Assembly (NCBI GenBank): GCA_018261895.1
Contig: JAGTRT010000023.1
Location: forward strand, 1-64,000
DNA length: 64,000 nucleotides
Direction of reading: 5' to 3'
DNA from: Pseudomonadota bacterium
GTDB taxonomy: Bacteria > Pseudomonadota > Gammaproteobacteria > Burkholderiales > Rhodocyclaceae
Shown: piece by piece, positions 35,660-46,490 of the stretch
Layout: every line of letters starts with the position of its first letter
Numbering within the stretch: the first letter of the stretch is position 1
Position numbers and translations under genes: made by a program
The notes under the pieces: generated by a model
What the model was told of the DNA's origin: nothing
Databases searched by the model: none
What the model saw: the letters and a program-made list of their open reading frames with translations, nothing else

Positions 35660-36970
35660 CTAGGCTGTCTTCCGAAGCGCTTCGAGCGCACCGGCTACCG
35701 TGTAGAAGGATCCAAAGGCGAGGATTCTATCACTTTCAGAGGCCTGCCCCTTGGCCGCTTGCATGGCGGCCTGTGGTGAGGGGTAACAAAGCACCTCGCC
35801 GCCCATCACGTTCCGGGCGACGATTTCCGCCATGGCCTCGGCCGACGTGCCGCGTGGCCCGCCCAGTGTGCACAGGTGCCAGACATCGACCTTGCCCTTG
35901 AGCGGCAGGAGGGCACCTTCGATATCCTTGTCGTTGAGCATGCCAAGGACGGCGTGCGTCCGGTCGAAAAATCCCATGCTCGACAGATTGTCGGCGAGCA
36001 CGCGGATGGCCTGGGGGTTGTGGCCGACATCGAGCACGATGGCCGGCTTGCCGGGTACAACCTGGAAACGGCCGGACAGTTCGGTCTCGATCAGCCCCGG
36101 GCGAATCGCTTGCATGGTCACGGGCAATTGGTTACCCAGCGCCTCAAGCGCGGCCAGCGCGACAGCTGCATTGTAGAGCTGGGTCGGTCCGCGCAACCCG
36201 GGATAGGCCAGCGCGCGCTTGAGCAGCTGATCGCCGGAACGGCACCACCAGCGCCATTGCAGTCGGTTTTCATTGCTTTCGGCCGCCGGCCGCTCGAAGC
36301 CGAAATCCCGCCCGATCAGACGCAGATCGGCGCCGATGGCCGCCGCGTGGTCGAGCAGGCGCTGCGGTGGATTCGGGTCGGCGCACAGGGCAGGCTTTCC
36401 GGCACGGAAGATCCCCGCCTTTTCGAACCCGATGCTTTCGCGATCAGGTCCCAGCCAGTCGGTGTGATCGAGCGCCACCGTGGTCACGATGGCGACATCG
36501 GGCTCGTAGGCATTGACGGCATCCAGGCGGCCGCCCAAACCCACTTCAAGGATGGCCGCCTCGACATTCGCCTCGGCAAATACTTCCCAGGCGGCCAGCG
36601 TGCCGAATTCGAAATAGGTCAGCGCGACATTGCCGGCCTGCTGCCGAGCCGCTTCGACCCGTTCAAAGGCCGCGCACAGCGCCGCATCGCTGGCCGGCCT
36701 GCCGTTCAGCCGAACCCGTTCGTTGTAGGCCAGTAGATGCGGCGAGGTATAACAGCCGACCTTGTAGCCAGCCCGATCGATGATGTTTTCCAGATAGGCG
36801 CAGGTCGAGCCCTTGCCGTTGGTACCGCCAACGATGATGACCGGGCATGTTTGCGTCTGGCCCAGCGCCGCCTGGACGAGGCGGATGCGATCCAACCCCA
36901 GCTCGATGCCGGCCTGCCCTTTCGGATGCAGGCCCTCGAGGTGATTCAGCCAGCCTTCGAGTGTCTTCAA
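35660..36970 (-). CDS. folC: Bifunctional folylpolyglutamate/dihydrofolate synthase
   Basis: Mur-ligase-like enzyme of 436 residues that adds glutamates to folates. P-loop [35 protein letters not shown] and [17 protein letters not shown] are diagnostic. The ATG overlaps the accD stop by four bases. Two bases separate it from the SPOR gene. Confidence 0.96.
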   Translation of the reverse strand: MKTLEGWLNHLEGLHPKGQAGIELGLDRIRLVQAALGQTQTCPVIIVGGTNGKGSTCAYLENIIDRAGYKVGCYTSPHLLAYNERVRLNGRPASDAALCAAFERVEAARQQAGNVALTYFEFGTLAAWEVFAEANVEAAILEVGLGGRLDAVNAYEPDVAIVTTVALDHTDWLGPDRESIGFEKAGIFRAGKPALCADPNPPQRLLDHAAAIGADLRLIGRDFGFERPAAESNENRLQWRWWCRSGDQLLKRALAYPGLRGPTQLYNAAVALAALEALGNQLPVTMQAIRPGLIETELSGRFQVVPGKPAIVLDVGHNPQAIRVLADNLSSMGFFDRTHAVLGMLNDKDIEGALLPLKGKVDVWHLCTLGGPRGTSAEAMAEIVARNVMGGEVLCYPSPQAAMQAAKGQASESDRILAFGSFYTVAGALEALRKTA

Positions 36971-37836
36971 GCGGCGGCCGGCAGTTTCTGCAGCAGCGCC
37001 AGCACGCGTGCCACCTGATCGCGCAGGTCACGACGGTCGACGATCATGTCGATGGCACCCTTTTCGAGGATGAATTCCGAACGCTGGAAGCCTTCCGGCA
37101 GCTTTTCGCGCACGGTCTGCTCGATCACGCGCGGACCGGCAAAGCCGATCAGGGCCTTGGGTTCGGCAATCACGATATCGCCGACAAAAGCGAAGGAGGC
37201 GGAGACGCCACCCATGGTCGGGTCAGTCAGGATGGAAATGAAGGGCTGGCCGGCTTCGGAGAGCTTGGTCAGCGCGGCGGTCGTCTTGGCCATCTGCATG
37301 AGCGAGAACAAGCCTTCCTGCATGCGCGCACCACCGGAAGCGCTGACGCAGATGAACGGCATCTTGTGCTCGACCGCTGTCTGCACGCCACGCACGAAGC
37401 GCTCGCCGAGCACCGAGCCCATCGAACCGCCCATGAATTCGAACTCGAAGGCGGCGGCGACGACCGGCATGGTCTTGATGGCGCCCTGCAGGACGACCAG
37501 CGAATCGGTTTCGCCGGTGGCCTCGTTGGCCTCCATGAGACGGTCGGGATACTTCTTCGAATCCTTGAACTTCAGGCTATCGACCGGCACGACTTCGGCA
37601 CCGATCTCGAAACGCCCTTCGGCGTCGAGCAGCAGATCGAGGCGCTGACGGGAATTCAGGCGATTGTGGTGGCCGCACTTGGGGCAGACCTGCAGGTTGT
37701 TTTCCAGATCGGTCGCATAAAGCACGGCCTCGCAGGAGGGGCACTTGCTCCACAGGCCTTCCGGCAGGTTGCCACGACGCTGGGCGCCTTGTTCACGCTT
37801 GATCTTGGGGGGTAGTAGTTTGGTCAGCCAGCTCAT
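36967..37836 (-). CDS. accD: Acetyl-CoA carboxylase carboxyltransferase beta subunit
   Basis: Carboxyltransferase beta subunit, 289 residues, forming malonyl-CoA with AccA. The N-terminal zinc ribbon is visible ([10 protein letters not shown]...CPKCGHH). The crotonase-like core has [21 protein letters not shown] and [20 protein letters not shown]. Coupled by overlap to trpA and folC. Confidence 0.97.
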   Translation of the reverse strand: MSWLTKLLPPKIKREQGAQRRGNLPEGLWSKCPSCEAVLYATDLENNLQVCPKCGHHNRLNSRQRLDLLLDAEGRFEIGAEVVPVDSLKFKDSKKYPDRLMEANEATGETDSLVVLQGAIKTMPVVAAAFEFEFMGGSMGSVLGERFVRGVQTAVEHKMPFICVSASGGARMQEGLFSLMQMAKTTAALTKLSEAGQPFISILTDPTMGGVSASFAFVGDIVIAEPKALIGFAGPRVIEQTVREKLPEGFQRSEFILEKGAIDMIVDRRDLRDQVARVLALLQKLPAAA

Positions 37837-38639
37837 TTCTTCACCTCATCCACACCACGACGAATGTCTGACACCAATGCTTTCACATTGGCGCAGGCTG
37901 TTTCCGCCGTCGATTTTTCAATTTCTTCGATAATCCGGCTACCCACCACGACCGCATCTGCAAAGGCAGCGATGCGTGCCGCCGTGGCCGCGTCGCGGAT
38001 GCCAAAGCCGACACCGACAGGCAGGCCGGTCTTTTCGCGAATGAGCGGCAGGCGTTCGGCCACTGCATCCACATTCAGGGCGCCGGAACCGGTCACGCCG
38101 GCCAGCGAGACGTAATAGACGTAACCACTGGCGATTTCGGCCACCTGGGCGATGCGCCCGGCGTTGGAGGTCGGGGCCAGCAGGAAAATCGGATCCATGC
38201 CGTGCGCCTTCATGGCGGCACCGAATGTCGCCGCCTCTTCCGGCGGGTAATCGACGACCAGGACGCCATCCACGCCGGACTGCGCGGCCTTTTCGGCGAA
38301 CTTCTCGAGCCCCATGGCTTCGATCGGATTGGCATAGCCCATCAGCACCACGGGCGTCTTGTCATTTTCTGTGCGGAAGGCGCTGACCAGTTGCAGCACC
38401 TTGCGCAGCGTCATGCCCTTGGCCAGGGCGCGCTCGGAGGCGCGCTGGATGGTCGGGCCGTCGGCCATCGGATCGGAGAACGGGACACCGAGTTCGATGA
38501 CATCGGCGCCTGCTTCAACCAGGGCGTGCATGAGCGGCAACGTCAGCGCGGCATCGGGATCGCCGGCCGTGATGAACGGAATGAGCGCCTTGCGGCCTTC
38601 GGCGTTGAGCCGGTCAAAAGCGGATTTGATGCGCGACAT
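37833..38639 (-). CDS. trpA: Tryptophan synthase alpha chain
   Basis: Cleaves indoleglycerol phosphate to indole for TrpB. 268 residues, TIM barrel. Catalytic Glu in [19 protein letters not shown] and Asp in [14 protein letters not shown] are present, with the phosphate site [12 protein letters not shown]. Overlaps trpB by one base (TGATG) and accD by four. Confidence 0.97.
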   Translation of the reverse strand: MSRIKSAFDRLNAEGRKALIPFITAGDPDAALTLPLMHALVEAGADVIELGVPFSDPMADGPTIQRASERALAKGMTLRKVLQLVSAFRTENDKTPVVLMGYANPIEAMGLEKFAEKAAQSGVDGVLVVDYPPEEAATFGAAMKAHGMDPIFLLAPTSNAGRIAQVAEIASGYVYYVSLAGVTGSGALNVDAVAERLPLIREKTGLPVGVGFGIRDAATAARIAAFADAVVVGSRIIEEIEKSTAETACANVKALVSDIRRGVDEVKK

Positions 38640-39838
38640 CAGAAGACGATCCCGGATTTTTCGGCCACGGTGTGCATGTCCTTGTCCCCCCGGCCGGAGA
38701 GGTTGACCAGCAGTATCTTGTCCTTCGCCAACGTCGGTGCCAGCTTGGCGGCGTAGGCCAGCGCGTGGCTGGATTCAAGCGCCGGGATGATGCCTTCGAT
38801 GCGACACAACGTATGGAAGGCGGCCAGCGCTTCGCTATCCGTCACCGGCTGGTACTCGGCACGACCCAGATCCTTGAGCCAGGCGTGTTCCGGACCGACG
38901 CCGGGGTAATCGAGACCGGCGGAGACCGAGTGGGTCTCGATGATCTGGCCATTTTCGTCCTGCAACAGATAGGTGCGGTTACCATGCAGCACGCCGGGCA
39001 CGCCGGCCGTCAGCGATGCCGAATGGCGACCGGTTTCCATGCCGTCACCGGCTGCTTCGACGCCGATCAGGCGCACGCCCTCGACGTTGATGTACGGGTA
39101 GAAAATACCCATGGCGTTGGAGCCACCGCCGACACAGGCAATCACCGCATCGGGCTGACGACCGGTCATTTCCGGCATCTGCGTCAGGCATTCCTCGCCG
39201 ATGATCTTCTGGAAATCGCGGACCAGCATGGGATACGGATGCGGACCGGCGACCGTGCCGATGATGTAGAAGGTGTTGTGGATGTTGGTGACCCAGTCGC
39301 GCATCGCTTCGTTGAGCGCATCCTTGAGGGTCTTGGACCCGGATTCGACGGGCACGACGGTCGCGCCGAGCAGCTTCATGCGGTAGACGTTGGCGGCCTG
39401 GCGCTTGACGTCTTCGCTGCCCATGTAAACCACGCACTCCATGCCGTAGCGGGCAGCAACGGTGGCCGTCGCGACGCCGTGCTGGCCAGCGCCGGTTTCG
39501 GCGATGACGCGCGGCTTGCCCATGCGCTTGGCGAGCATGGCCTGGCCGATGCAGTTGTTAACCTTGTGGGCACCGGTGTGGTTGAGATCTTCGCGCTTCA
39601 GGTAGATCTGGGCGCCACCGAGCATTTCCGACCAGCGCTTGGCGTGATAGATCGGCGACGGACGACCGACGAAGTGCTTGAGCTCGTATTCGTACTCGGC
39701 GCGGAAGGCCGGATCGGCCTGCGCTGCGGCATAGGCCGCCTTCAGCTCGTCGAGCGCGCCAAACAGCGTCTCGGCGACGAATACACCACCATACGGACCG
39801 AAATGGCCCTTGGCGTCGGGGAAGTTATATTGACTCAT
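38639..39838 (-). CDS. trpB: Tryptophan synthase beta chain
   Basis: PLP enzyme joining indole and serine. The true start is the ATG at 39838 ([18 protein letters not shown]), so 399 residues. The track's 45 extra residues lie in trpF. The PLP lysine is in [13 protein letters not shown], the phosphate loop in [12 protein letters not shown], and the C-terminal LSGRGDKD is typical. It overlaps trpF by 14 bases. Confidence 0.97.
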   Translation of the reverse strand: MSQYNFPDAKGHFGPYGGVFVAETLFGALDELKAAYAAAQADPAFRAEYEYELKHFVGRPSPIYHAKRWSEMLGGAQIYLKREDLNHTGAHKVNNCIGQAMLAKRMGKPRVIAETGAGQHGVATATVAARYGMECVVYMGSEDVKRQAANVYRMKLLGATVVPVESGSKTLKDALNEAMRDWVTNIHNTFYIIGTVAGPHPYPMLVRDFQKIIGEECLTQMPEMTGRQPDAVIACVGGGSNAMGIFYPYINVEGVRLIGVEAAGDGMETGRHSASLTAGVPGVLHGNRTYLLQDENGQIIETHSVSAGLDYPGVGPEHAWLKDLGRAEYQPVTDSEALAAFHTLCRIEGIIPALESSHALAYAAKLAPTLAKDKILLVNLSGRGDKDMHTVAEKSGIVF

Positions 39839-40451
39839 CAGCTTTCCGTACTGCCGCCACGAAGGCAGCGATTTTCGAGTGATCCTTGATGCCCTTGCTC
39901 GCTTCGACGCCGGACGACACATCGACCGCAACCGGGCGCACACGTCGTATCGCATCGCCGACATTGCCGGCATCCAGACCGCCGGAGAGCACGACGTAAC
40001 CAGGCAGATCGGGCGGAATCAGCGTCCAGTCGAAGACATGGCCGCCGCCACCGTAGCCGTCGACAAAGGCATCCAGCAACAGGCCCCGGGCATCGGGAAA
40101 CGAGCCGGCGAATTCTACCAGATCGAGCCCCGGCCTTACCCGTGCCGCCCGCAGATAGGGACGGGCAAACTGGTGGCAATAGGCTGCGTCCTCGTCGCCA
40201 TGAAACTGCAGGACGTTGATGGGCAGGGCTTCACAGGCGGCGCGGACGCCCTCGGGCGCTTCGTTCACAAACAGGCCGACAACGTCGACAAACGGCGGAA
40301 TCCGGCGTGCCAACTCCGCTGCCCGCTGCGGCGCGACATAGCGCGGGCTGGGCGGGTAGAAAACGAAGCCGATGGCGTCAGCGCCAGCCGCAACGGCCGC
40401 GTCGACGTCTTCTTCGCGGGTCAGGCCACAGATTTTGATCCGGGTTTTCAT
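39825..40451 (-). CDS. trpF: Phosphoribosylanthranilate isomerase
   Basis: TIM-barrel isomerase of 208 residues converting PRA to Cd[36 protein letters not shown] contains the catalytic Cys, and [19 protein letters not shown] the phosphate site. First of the trpFBA-accD-folC run. A consensus copy of the dispersed repeat lies 16 bases upstream of the ATG. Confidence 0.96.
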   Translation of the reverse strand: MKTRIKICGLTREEDVDAAVAAGADAIGFVFYPPSPRYVAPQRAAELARRIPPFVDVVGLFVNEAPEGVRAACEALPINVLQFHGDEDAAYCHQFARPYLRAARVRPGLDLVEFAGSFPDARGLLLDAFVDGYGGGGHVFDWTLIPPDLPGYVVLSGGLDAGNVGDAIRRVRPVAVDVSSGVEASKGIKDHSKIAAFVAAVRKADESI

Positions 40452-40466
40452 GAATGTTCGCTTCCA

Positions 40467-40500
40467 ACGGTCAACCGGAAAAAATGCCCAAAATCGAAAT
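40467..40500 (-). repeat. 34-bp dispersed repeat, consensus copy between truA and trpF
   Basis: Identical over 34 bases to the copy at 31578-31611, inverted. Sits in the 82-bp gap between truA and trpF, oriented on the minus strand with CCGGTTGACCGT closest to the trpF start. Confidence 0.92.
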
Positions 40501-40533
40501 ATTCTTCCGGCTGCAAAATTTTACGCAACGGGG

Positions 40534-41328
40534 TCATTTCAGCAGGCCATCGAGAAAATCGTCGTCTGGCTCCGGCAACGCCCAATGTGGTTCATAGATC
40601 GGGCCGCGAAAATACAGGCCGTCCGGCGAAAACGTGGGCGCTGCCAGCGTGCGGTCCTTCATCTGCAGCAATTCGTCGACCCAGCCGGGTGACTGCGTTC
40701 CCTTGCCGATATAGACCAGCGTGCCGACCAGATTGCGCACCATGTGATGCAGGAAGGCGCTGGCCTCGAAATCGAAGACGAAGAGGCTGCCGCACTGCCG
40801 GACCTCGGCACGCGACAAGGTCTTGACCGGCGTCTTGGCCTGACAGCCAGCCGCCCGAAATGCCGAGAAATCGTGCTCGCCCAACAATCGTGCGCAGGCA
40901 TCCTGCATCGCCGCCAGTTCGAGACCTCCATGGAACCAGCCGACCCGCCCCGCCCATAATCCCGGCCGCTGCGGCCGGTTCAGCAGCAGATAGCGATAAC
41001 GCCGCCCGCGCGCGCTGAAACGGGCATGAAATTCGTCATCCACCGCCTGCGCCCAGCGCACGGCGACGCCCTCAGGCAGATTCGAATTGACGCCGCGCAC
41101 CCAGGCCGTGAGCGGCCGCTCGACCGGACTGTCGAAATGCACGACCTGGTGGGTGGCATGGACGCCGGCGTCGGTCCGCCCGGCGCACATCACGCCAATC
41201 GGCTGTCCGGCGATTTCGCGCAACGCCGCCTCCAGCGCATCCTGCACCGTGCCGCCCCCGGCCTGACTTTGCCAGCCACGAAAGGCCGTACCGCAGTATT
41301 CGACGCCCAGCGCAATTCTCACAGCCAT
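40534..41328 (-). CDS. truA: tRNA pseudouridine synthase A
   Basis: Modifies U38-U40 in the tRNA anticodon stem. 264 residues from the ATG at 41328 (MAVRIALGVEYCG). The catalytic Asp is in CAGRTDAGVHATHQVVHF. The C-terminal FLHHMVRNLVGTLVYIGKG is characteristic. It overlaps the upstream EcfT-like gene by ten bases. The track's N-terminal extension is out of frame with any plausible start. Confidence 0.96.
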   Translation of the reverse strand: MAVRIALGVEYCGTAFRGWQSQAGGGTVQDALEAALREIAGQPIGVMCAGRTDAGVHATHQVVHFDSPVERPLTAWVRGVNSNLPEGVAVRWAQAVDDEFHARFSARGRRYRYLLLNRPQRPGLWAGRVGWFHGGLELAAMQDACARLLGEHDFSAFRAAGCQAKTPVKTLSRAEVRQCGSLFVFDFEASAFLHHMVRNLVGTLVYIGKGTQSPGWVDELLQMKDRTLAAPTFSPDGLYFRGPIYEPHWALPEPDDDFLDGLLK

Positions 41329-41912
41329 GCAGCTCCCATCAAGATCAAGCCGGATGCCGCGGCAAGCAGCGTATCGCGCAGCGCCCACGGCGTCAGGCGC
41401 AGATGCAGCACGGCCTGACCAGCGGCAGGTAACGGCTGTGCGGCCAGCATTCGCCGCCATGCGCCCTTCTCCGGCGGCGACTGTAGATGTTCGAGAACCA
41501 GCGAAAGGCGCACAACGACCCGCTCGATATCCAGCCCCATGCACCGGACCGGTTGCAACAAGCCCCACAGCCCGGCAATCATGCCGTCATGGCCCAGCCG
41601 CAGGAACAGCCAGGCCACGCACGCAAGCATGGCCACCAAACGGGCTGCCTGCAAATTGGCCTCGGTCATGCCCTCGAAGGTCGGCGCCCAGGCCAGGTCA
41701 CGCACCGCTTCACCCGGCGTGTTATAGGCCAGGATCAGCCACAAACTGAGCAGCAGCCACCGGGCGCGCCAGACATACGCCCACCAGCGGCTGACCAATC
41801 GCGGCGTCAGCAGCACTGCCACCACGACGAGGACGGCCAAGCCGGCATAGCCGACGAACTGAACGCCCACCACCGCCGCCAGCCAGATGATCAAGGCACA
41901 AGAAGGATGCAA
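41319..41912 (-). CDS. EcfT/CbiQ-like membrane protein
   Basis: Membrane protein of about 197 residues with about five TM helices. It resembles the T component of ECF transporters (MLACVAWLFLRLGHDGMIAGLWGLLQPVRCMGLDIERVVVRLSLVLEHL), including the cytosolic coupling helix. I choose the TTG at 41912 (MHPSCALIIW) because GGGAG lies seven bases upstream. The track GTG at 41933 sits in a hairpin. No ECF ATPase or S component is nearby, so it must share ATPases or do something else. Confidence 0.75.
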   Translation of the reverse strand: MHPSCALIIWLAAVVGVQFVGYAGLAVLVVVAVLLTPRLVSRWWAYVWRARWLLLSLWLILAYNTPGEAVRDLAWAPTFEGMTEANLQAARLVAMLACVAWLFLRLGHDGMIAGLWGLLQPVRCMGLDIERVVVRLSLVLEHLQSPPEKGAWRRMLAAQPLPAAGQAVLHLRLTPWALRDTLLAAASGLILMGAAWL

Positions 41913-41929
41913 AACCGGGCTCCCAAAAT

Positions 41930-41957
41930 GCACACAGCCCCTTGCGGGGCCATGTGC
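41930..41957 (-). terminator. Terminator after fimV
   Basis: On the minus strand GCACATGGCCCC-GCAA-GGGGCTGTGTGC forms a 12-bp stem with two mismatches, followed by ATTTT. It stands 18 bases after the fimV stop. Confidence 0.7.
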
Positions 41958-41975
41958 CGATCACAAGCCTGAATT

Positions 41976-44900
41976 CTACCCGCCTATTCGGCCGAGTATC
42001 GCGCGAGCCTGTTCAACCAGATCCACCGACCCTTCACTGACCACTTCCTGAAGCAGCTCGCGAGCCCCTTCAAGATCGCCCATTTCCTCATAGGCCTTGG
42101 CCAGATCCAGCTTGGTATTGACCTCTTCCCAATGATCGTCACGCGGCGCGGCGTCACTGGAAGCAGGCTCAAGCGCCACCGGGGCATCCGGCTCGGCAGC
42201 CGACGCGACCGGCTCTGCAGGCTGAACCTCCGACTCCGGCGGTGTCGACAGATCGAGATTGATGTTGCCGATATCAAACTCCTGCGAGCCCATGGGTTGC
42301 CCCAGGAACATCGAATCAGTCAGCTTGACGTCAAACTCCAGCGAATCGCTATCGACAACACCTGCATTCACCACGGTTTCAGCCATCTTGTCGTGATCAC
42401 TATCAGAGCCAAAGTTCAGGATATTCGAGTCAACCAGCGTTTCCGAACCAGCCATCGGATTGACCAGGGTTCTGGCCATGGCGGTATCGGCGTCCTGACC
42501 AAAATCAACGGCGTTCGTCTCAACCTGCTGCAACGGCGCTTCGCTCAAGGCCTCGGGCACATCCTCGCCACCCACCCAGGTTCCCAGACCGACATCCATA
42601 TCCTGGGAAGCCTCGACGGCAGCCGACGGCATGACCAGCGTTCCCTGTGGCGAGAAGTCCGGCGATGAACCGACTTGCTCGTCAGCCATGGGCATTGCCG
42701 ACAGATCGAAGTCCATCGCATCGTCTTCGCTGGCCGGCGCTTCCGGCGGCAACTCGATCGTCTCGACCGGTGCCTCCTCTGCGCCCAGATCGAAGTCCAG
42801 CGCATCCGACTCGTTCACCGTCACCACGGTATCGGTATAGGGCTCCGGCTCGGCCGCCGCGCTTGCGTCGGCCTCTGCCTCGGCAATCATGGCGCTCAAC
42901 ATTTCCGGCGCGACCGTTTCCTCGCCCAAGTCAAAATCAAGCGTCATGACATCCGACGCCACATCCTGAGGCTCGGGCTCTGCTTCGGGCTCGGCTTGTT
43001 GCACTGGCTCCTTCGGCAGAACCATCGTATCCCGTTCCTGCTCGAAATCAGCCGTGAAATCCAGCACCGCCGGCGTTGCTTCTTCCGGCTGAGACTCATC
43101 CACAATCGCCGCTTCCGGCACGGGGGCAGCAACCATCGTTTCCAGAGCGGCGTCCGAAACATTGACCGGCACTGGTTCCTGCGGCAACTCAACCGGCTCG
43201 GGAGCCGCTGCTACTTCCTGGGCGCGCGAAGCCGCATAAAGCGGGTTGTTCGGATCGAGTGCCAGGCCGAGTGCGGCCACCTTGGCCCAGTCCGGACCGA
43301 CGCCGGCTGTCTGCGCATACAACTCGCCAGCCAGTGTCTCGAATTGCTTCACGCTGCGGCGGTTAGCGTAGATTTCCAGCAATTTGGCATGAATGGCCGT
43401 GCGCTGCGGGTCCTTCTGCAAGGCCTCAAGCAGGATTTCCTCGGCCTGGGTATCGCGGCCATAAGCCATGTAAACATCGGCCTCGGCAACCGGATCGACT
43501 TCGTCGGTATCAATGGTGCCCGGCCCGGTCTGGCTAAACTCGCCAGTTTGCGGCGGCGTATTGCCCGTATCGATGCTCTGCCCGCCGGTCATGCGGAAGA
43601 CGGAATTGGGTCCCAGGCTGGACGGCATCGGCAAGGCCGTCGTCTCGACGGATGAACTCTTGCTGCGCCGACGGCTGTATAGGAAGTAACCTGCCAGCAA
43701 GGCGAGAACACCACCGCCACCCACCAACGGCAACGGATCCTCAAGCAAGCTATCGACGAAACTCGGCTCTTCAGGCGCCGGTGGCGGCGGCGGAGGCGCT
43801 ACCTTCGGCGCTTCCTGCTTGGGCGGTTCGGCGGGCGGCGTCACCTCAGGAGCCTTCGGCGGCTCAACAACCTTGGGCGCCTCAACAACCTTCGGTGCTT
43901 CCGGCTTGGCAACTTCGACCGGTTTTGGCGGCTCGACGGGCTTCGCCACCTCGGCCACCTTCGGCTCTTCCTTCTTGGCTGGCGGCTGCTGGAGTTCTGC
44001 CAGCTTCTGGTTCTTCATTTCCAGAAGCTTCTGCAGCTCATTGACATTCTTTTCGAGCGTCTGCAGGCGATCCTGGGCTTCCTTCAGCGCCTTGTCCTTC
44101 GCAACCTGATCCGCCGTCTCGGCAGCCTTGGCGGCAGCCGCACCCTTGGCAGCCACTGCATCGGTACGGGCAACCTTGACCTGGTCCTTGCTCTGCTCAG
44201 CCGGCGCGGCCTTTTCTTCAACCTTGGCCGTTATCTTCCCGGAACTGCTCTGACTTGCCGCACCATCTGTTGCAGGCGCCTTGCTCGTCGTTGCCGCCAG
44301 TTTCTGGCGGTAATCATGCCAGTCACGCGACTGGGCAACGAAAATCTTCTTCGCTTCTGCTGGCGACACCGACTCTACTGCCGACTTTTCCGGGACATTG
44401 AGAATGGCACCGGCCTTGAGTCGATTCACATTCTGGGCGATAAAGGCATCCGGGTTGTTCTGGAAAAGACCAACCAGCATTTGCTCCAGCGAAACCCCTT
44501 CATATTTGGTTTCGGCGGCAATCTTGTTCAGCGTCTCGCCTTGGCGAACCACACGCGTCCCGGTGCTCTCGGCTTTTTCCCTGGGCTCGGCCGCCACCTT
44601 GGGTGTTGGCGCCGGCCGCGGTGCTGCCTTTTGCGGAGCAGACCTGACTTCACCGCCGGCATTGCCACCGCGTACCGTCTCCACGATCCGCGCATCGGCA
44701 ACCGGACGCGAAGACTGGGCGGCCATGGCCTCGGGAGGATCAAGCAGGAAGGTGTATTCCCGAACCAGGCGACCGGCCGGCCAGTTCAACTCGACGAGAA
44801 AGTCGAGGAAGGGCTCATTGATCGGTTTGACGGAACTCACCTTGACGACCGACTGTCCATTGGGTCGCTTCTCGACGGTGAACCGTAGATCAAGCAAGAC

Positions 44901-45146
44901 AGAGGCGAAATCCACGCCCGCCTGCTTGAAGACATCCTGAGGCGCGAGGCGCGCGGTCATCCCCCCCAGTTCGTCCTTGGTTGCGCCAATATCGAGTTCA
45001 GCCCGCAAAGGCTGCCCGATACCCGACAAAACCGTCAGTTTGCCTAGGCCAGCGGCCTCCGCAAACAAGGGAGAAAGAGAAAGACAAGAAGCGACAGCAA
45101 GCGCTGCAGCGCGTTTCTTGAACCTGATATGTACAGTTTCGTTCAC
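41976..45146 (-). CDS. fimV: FimV-like polar/pilus assembly protein
   Basis: Large inner-membrane protein of 1056 residues with a GTG start. Signal peptide (ALAVASCLSLSPLFAEA), N-terminal FimV domain (LGKLTVLSGIGQPLRAELDI), LysM motif (VVRQGETLNKIAAETKYEG) for peptidoglycan, coiled coil (LKEAQDRLQTLEKNVNELQKLL), Pro/Glu/Lys-rich linker and one TM helix (LPLVGGGGVLALLAGYFLYS). A long acidic cytoplasmic region ends in the conserved FimV C-terminal TPR (NTKLDLAKAYEEMGDLEGARELLQEV). In Pseudomonas FimV organises type IV pili, cAMP and polarity, and it may serve the MSHA system here. Confidence 0.93.
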   Translation of the reverse strand: MNETVHIRFKKRAAALAVASCLSLSPLFAEAAGLGKLTVLSGIGQPLRAELDIGATKDELGGMTARLAPQDVFKQAGVDFASVLLDLRFTVEKRPNGQSVVKVSSVKPINEPFLDFLVELNWPAGRLVREYTFLLDPPEAMAAQSSRPVADARIVETVRGGNAGGEVRSAPQKAAPRPAPTPKVAAEPREKAESTGTRVVRQGETLNKIAAETKYEGVSLEQMLVGLFQNNPDAFIAQNVNRLKAGAILNVPEKSAVESVSPAEAKKIFVAQSRDWHDYRQKLAATTSKAPATDGAASQSSSGKITAKVEEKAAPAEQSKDQVKVARTDAVAAKGAAAAKAAETADQVAKDKALKEAQDRLQTLEKNVNELQKLLEMKNQKLAELQQPPAKKEEPKVAEVAKPVEPPKPVEVAKPEAPKVVEAPKVVEPPKAPEVTPPAEPPKQEAPKVAPPPPPPAPEEPSFVDSLLEDPLPLVGGGGVLALLAGYFLYSRRRSKSSSVETTALPMPSSLGPNSVFRMTGGQSIDTGNTPPQTGEFSQTGPGTIDTDEVDPVAEADVYMAYGRDTQAEEILLEALQKDPQRTAIHAKLLEIYANRRSVKQFETLAGELYAQTAGVGPDWAKVAALGLALDPNNPLYAASRAQEVAAAPEPVELPQEPVPVNVSDAALETMVAAPVPEAAIVDESQPEEATPAVLDFTADFEQERDTMVLPKEPVQQAEPEAEPEPQDVASDVMTLDFDLGEETVAPEMLSAMIAEAEADASAAAEPEPYTDTVVTVNESDALDFDLGAEEAPVETIELPPEAPASEDDAMDFDLSAMPMADEQVGSSPDFSPQGTLVMPSAAVEASQDMDVGLGTWVGGEDVPEALSEAPLQQVETNAVDFGQDADTAMARTLVNPMAGSETLVDSNILNFGSDSDHDKMAETVVNAGVVDSDSLEFDVKLTDSMFLGQPMGSQEFDIGNINLDLSTPPESEVQPAEPVASAAEPDAPVALEPASSDAAPRDDHWEEVNTKLDLAKAYEEMGDLEGARELLQEVVSEGSVDLVEQARAILGRIGG

Positions 45147-45304
45147 GGCGAAACCCTGAGCGTCAAATTAGGGACTTTCAAATTAACATCATGTACTTAG
45201 CAATGCAAGCTAAACCCGCTTCTCAAACCTAGACTTTTTGCATATCCCCAACAAATAAAAAGCCGGGGTCAAAGCCCCGGCTTTTGGCATAAAGCAGAAA
45301 TGAA
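45147..45304 (-). terminator. asd terminator and fimV upstream region
   Basis: AGCCGGGG-CTTTGA-CCCCGGCT followed by TTTTATTT on the minus strand (45261-45282) is a strong intrinsic terminator for asd. The remaining AT-rich 90 bp (AAATTAACATCATGTACTT on the plus strand) probably hold the fimV promoter. Confidence 0.88.
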
Positions 45305-46438
45305 TCAGGCGTCTAGCAGGATACGCAGCATGCGGCGCAGCGGTTCGGCCGCACCCCAGAGCAATTGGTCACCACACGTGAAGGCTGCCAGATACTCCGG
45401 GCCCATCGCCATCTTGTGCAGACGGCCGACCGGCACCGTCAGCGTACCGGTCACCGCAGCCGGCGTCAGTTCACGCTCGGAAATCTCGCGATCGTTCGGT
45501 ACGACCTTGGCCCAAGGATTAGCCTTGGCCAGCATGTCGCTGATCTCGTCGAGCGGCACATCCTTCTTGAGCTTGATGGTCAGCGCCTGGCTGTGACAAC
45601 GCATGGCACCAATCCGAACGCACAGACCATCGATGGGAATCGAACCTGCCGTGCGGAATGCCGGCTTGCCAAGAATTTTGTTGCATTCGGCGCCGCCCTT
45701 CCATTCCTCCTTGGACTGACCATTCTCGTAGGGAACGTCAATCCACGGAATCAGCGAACCGGCCAGCGGCGTGTTGCGGAAGTTCTTCTTCGGGAAGGCA
45801 TCGGAACGAATCGTTTCAGCCACCTTGCGATCGATGTCGAGAATGGCGGAGGCCGGGTCGGCCAGCAGGTCAGCCACGGACGAGTGGATGGCGCCCATCT
45901 GCGAAATCAGTTCGCGCATATTCTGCGCGCCAGCACCAGACGCGGCCTGATAGGTCATGGACGTCGCCCACTCGATCAGGTCGTTCTGGAACAGGCCGCC
46001 GAGGCCCATGAGCATCAGGGAGACCGTACAGTTGCCGCCGATCCAGTTCTTGCCACCCTTGGCCAGCGCATCCTTGATGACGTGCATGTTGACCGGATCG
46101 AGAATGATCACGGCATCGTCTGCCATGCGCAACGACGAAGCCGCGTCGATCCAGTGGCCATTCCAGCCGGTGGCGCGCAGCTTGGCGAAGACTTCCTTGG
46201 TGTAATCGCCGCCCTGGCAGGTAATGATGATTTCACAGGCCTTCAGGGCATCGATATTGGATGCATCCTGCAGCGGCAGCGAGGCTTCCTTGCCGCCAAA
46301 TGCCGGCGCCTTGCCACCTGCCGCCGAGGTAGAGAAATACACCGGATCGATATGGGCAAAATCGCCCTCTTCCACCATGCGCTGCATGAGGACCGAACCG
46401 ACCATACCGCGCCAACCAACCAGACCAACCTTCTTCAT
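45305..46438 (-). CDS. asd: Aspartate-semialdehyde dehydrogenase
   Basis: NADPH enzyme of the Lys/Thr/Met pathway, 377 residues, of the Gram-negative class. NADP site [14 protein letters not shown], catalytic Cys in [19 protein letters not shown], and catalytic His in [15 protein letters not shown]. It stands 52 bp after leuB, a linkage common in beta- and gammaproteobacteria, and ends at a terminator. Confidence 0.97.
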   Translation of the reverse strand: MKKVGLVGWRGMVGSVLMQRMVEEGDFAHIDPVYFSTSAAGGKAPAFGGKEASLPLQDASNIDALKACEIIITCQGGDYTKEVFAKLRATGWNGHWIDAASSLRMADDAVIILDPVNMHVIKDALAKGGKNWIGGNCTVSLMLMGLGGLFQNDLIEWATSMTYQAASGAGAQNMRELISQMGAIHSSVADLLADPASAILDIDRKVAETIRSDAFPKKNFRNTPLAGSLIPWIDVPYENGQSKEEWKGGAECNKILGKPAFRTAGSIPIDGLCVRIGAMRCHSQALTIKLKKDVPLDEISDMLAKANPWAKVVPNDREISERELTPAAVTGTLTVPVGRLHKMAMGPEYLAAFTCGDQLLWGAAEPLRRMLRILLDA

Positions 46439-46490
46439 GACTCTCTCTCCGAATATAAGCTTTACTTAACGCGCGAACCTGCTGTTCGGT

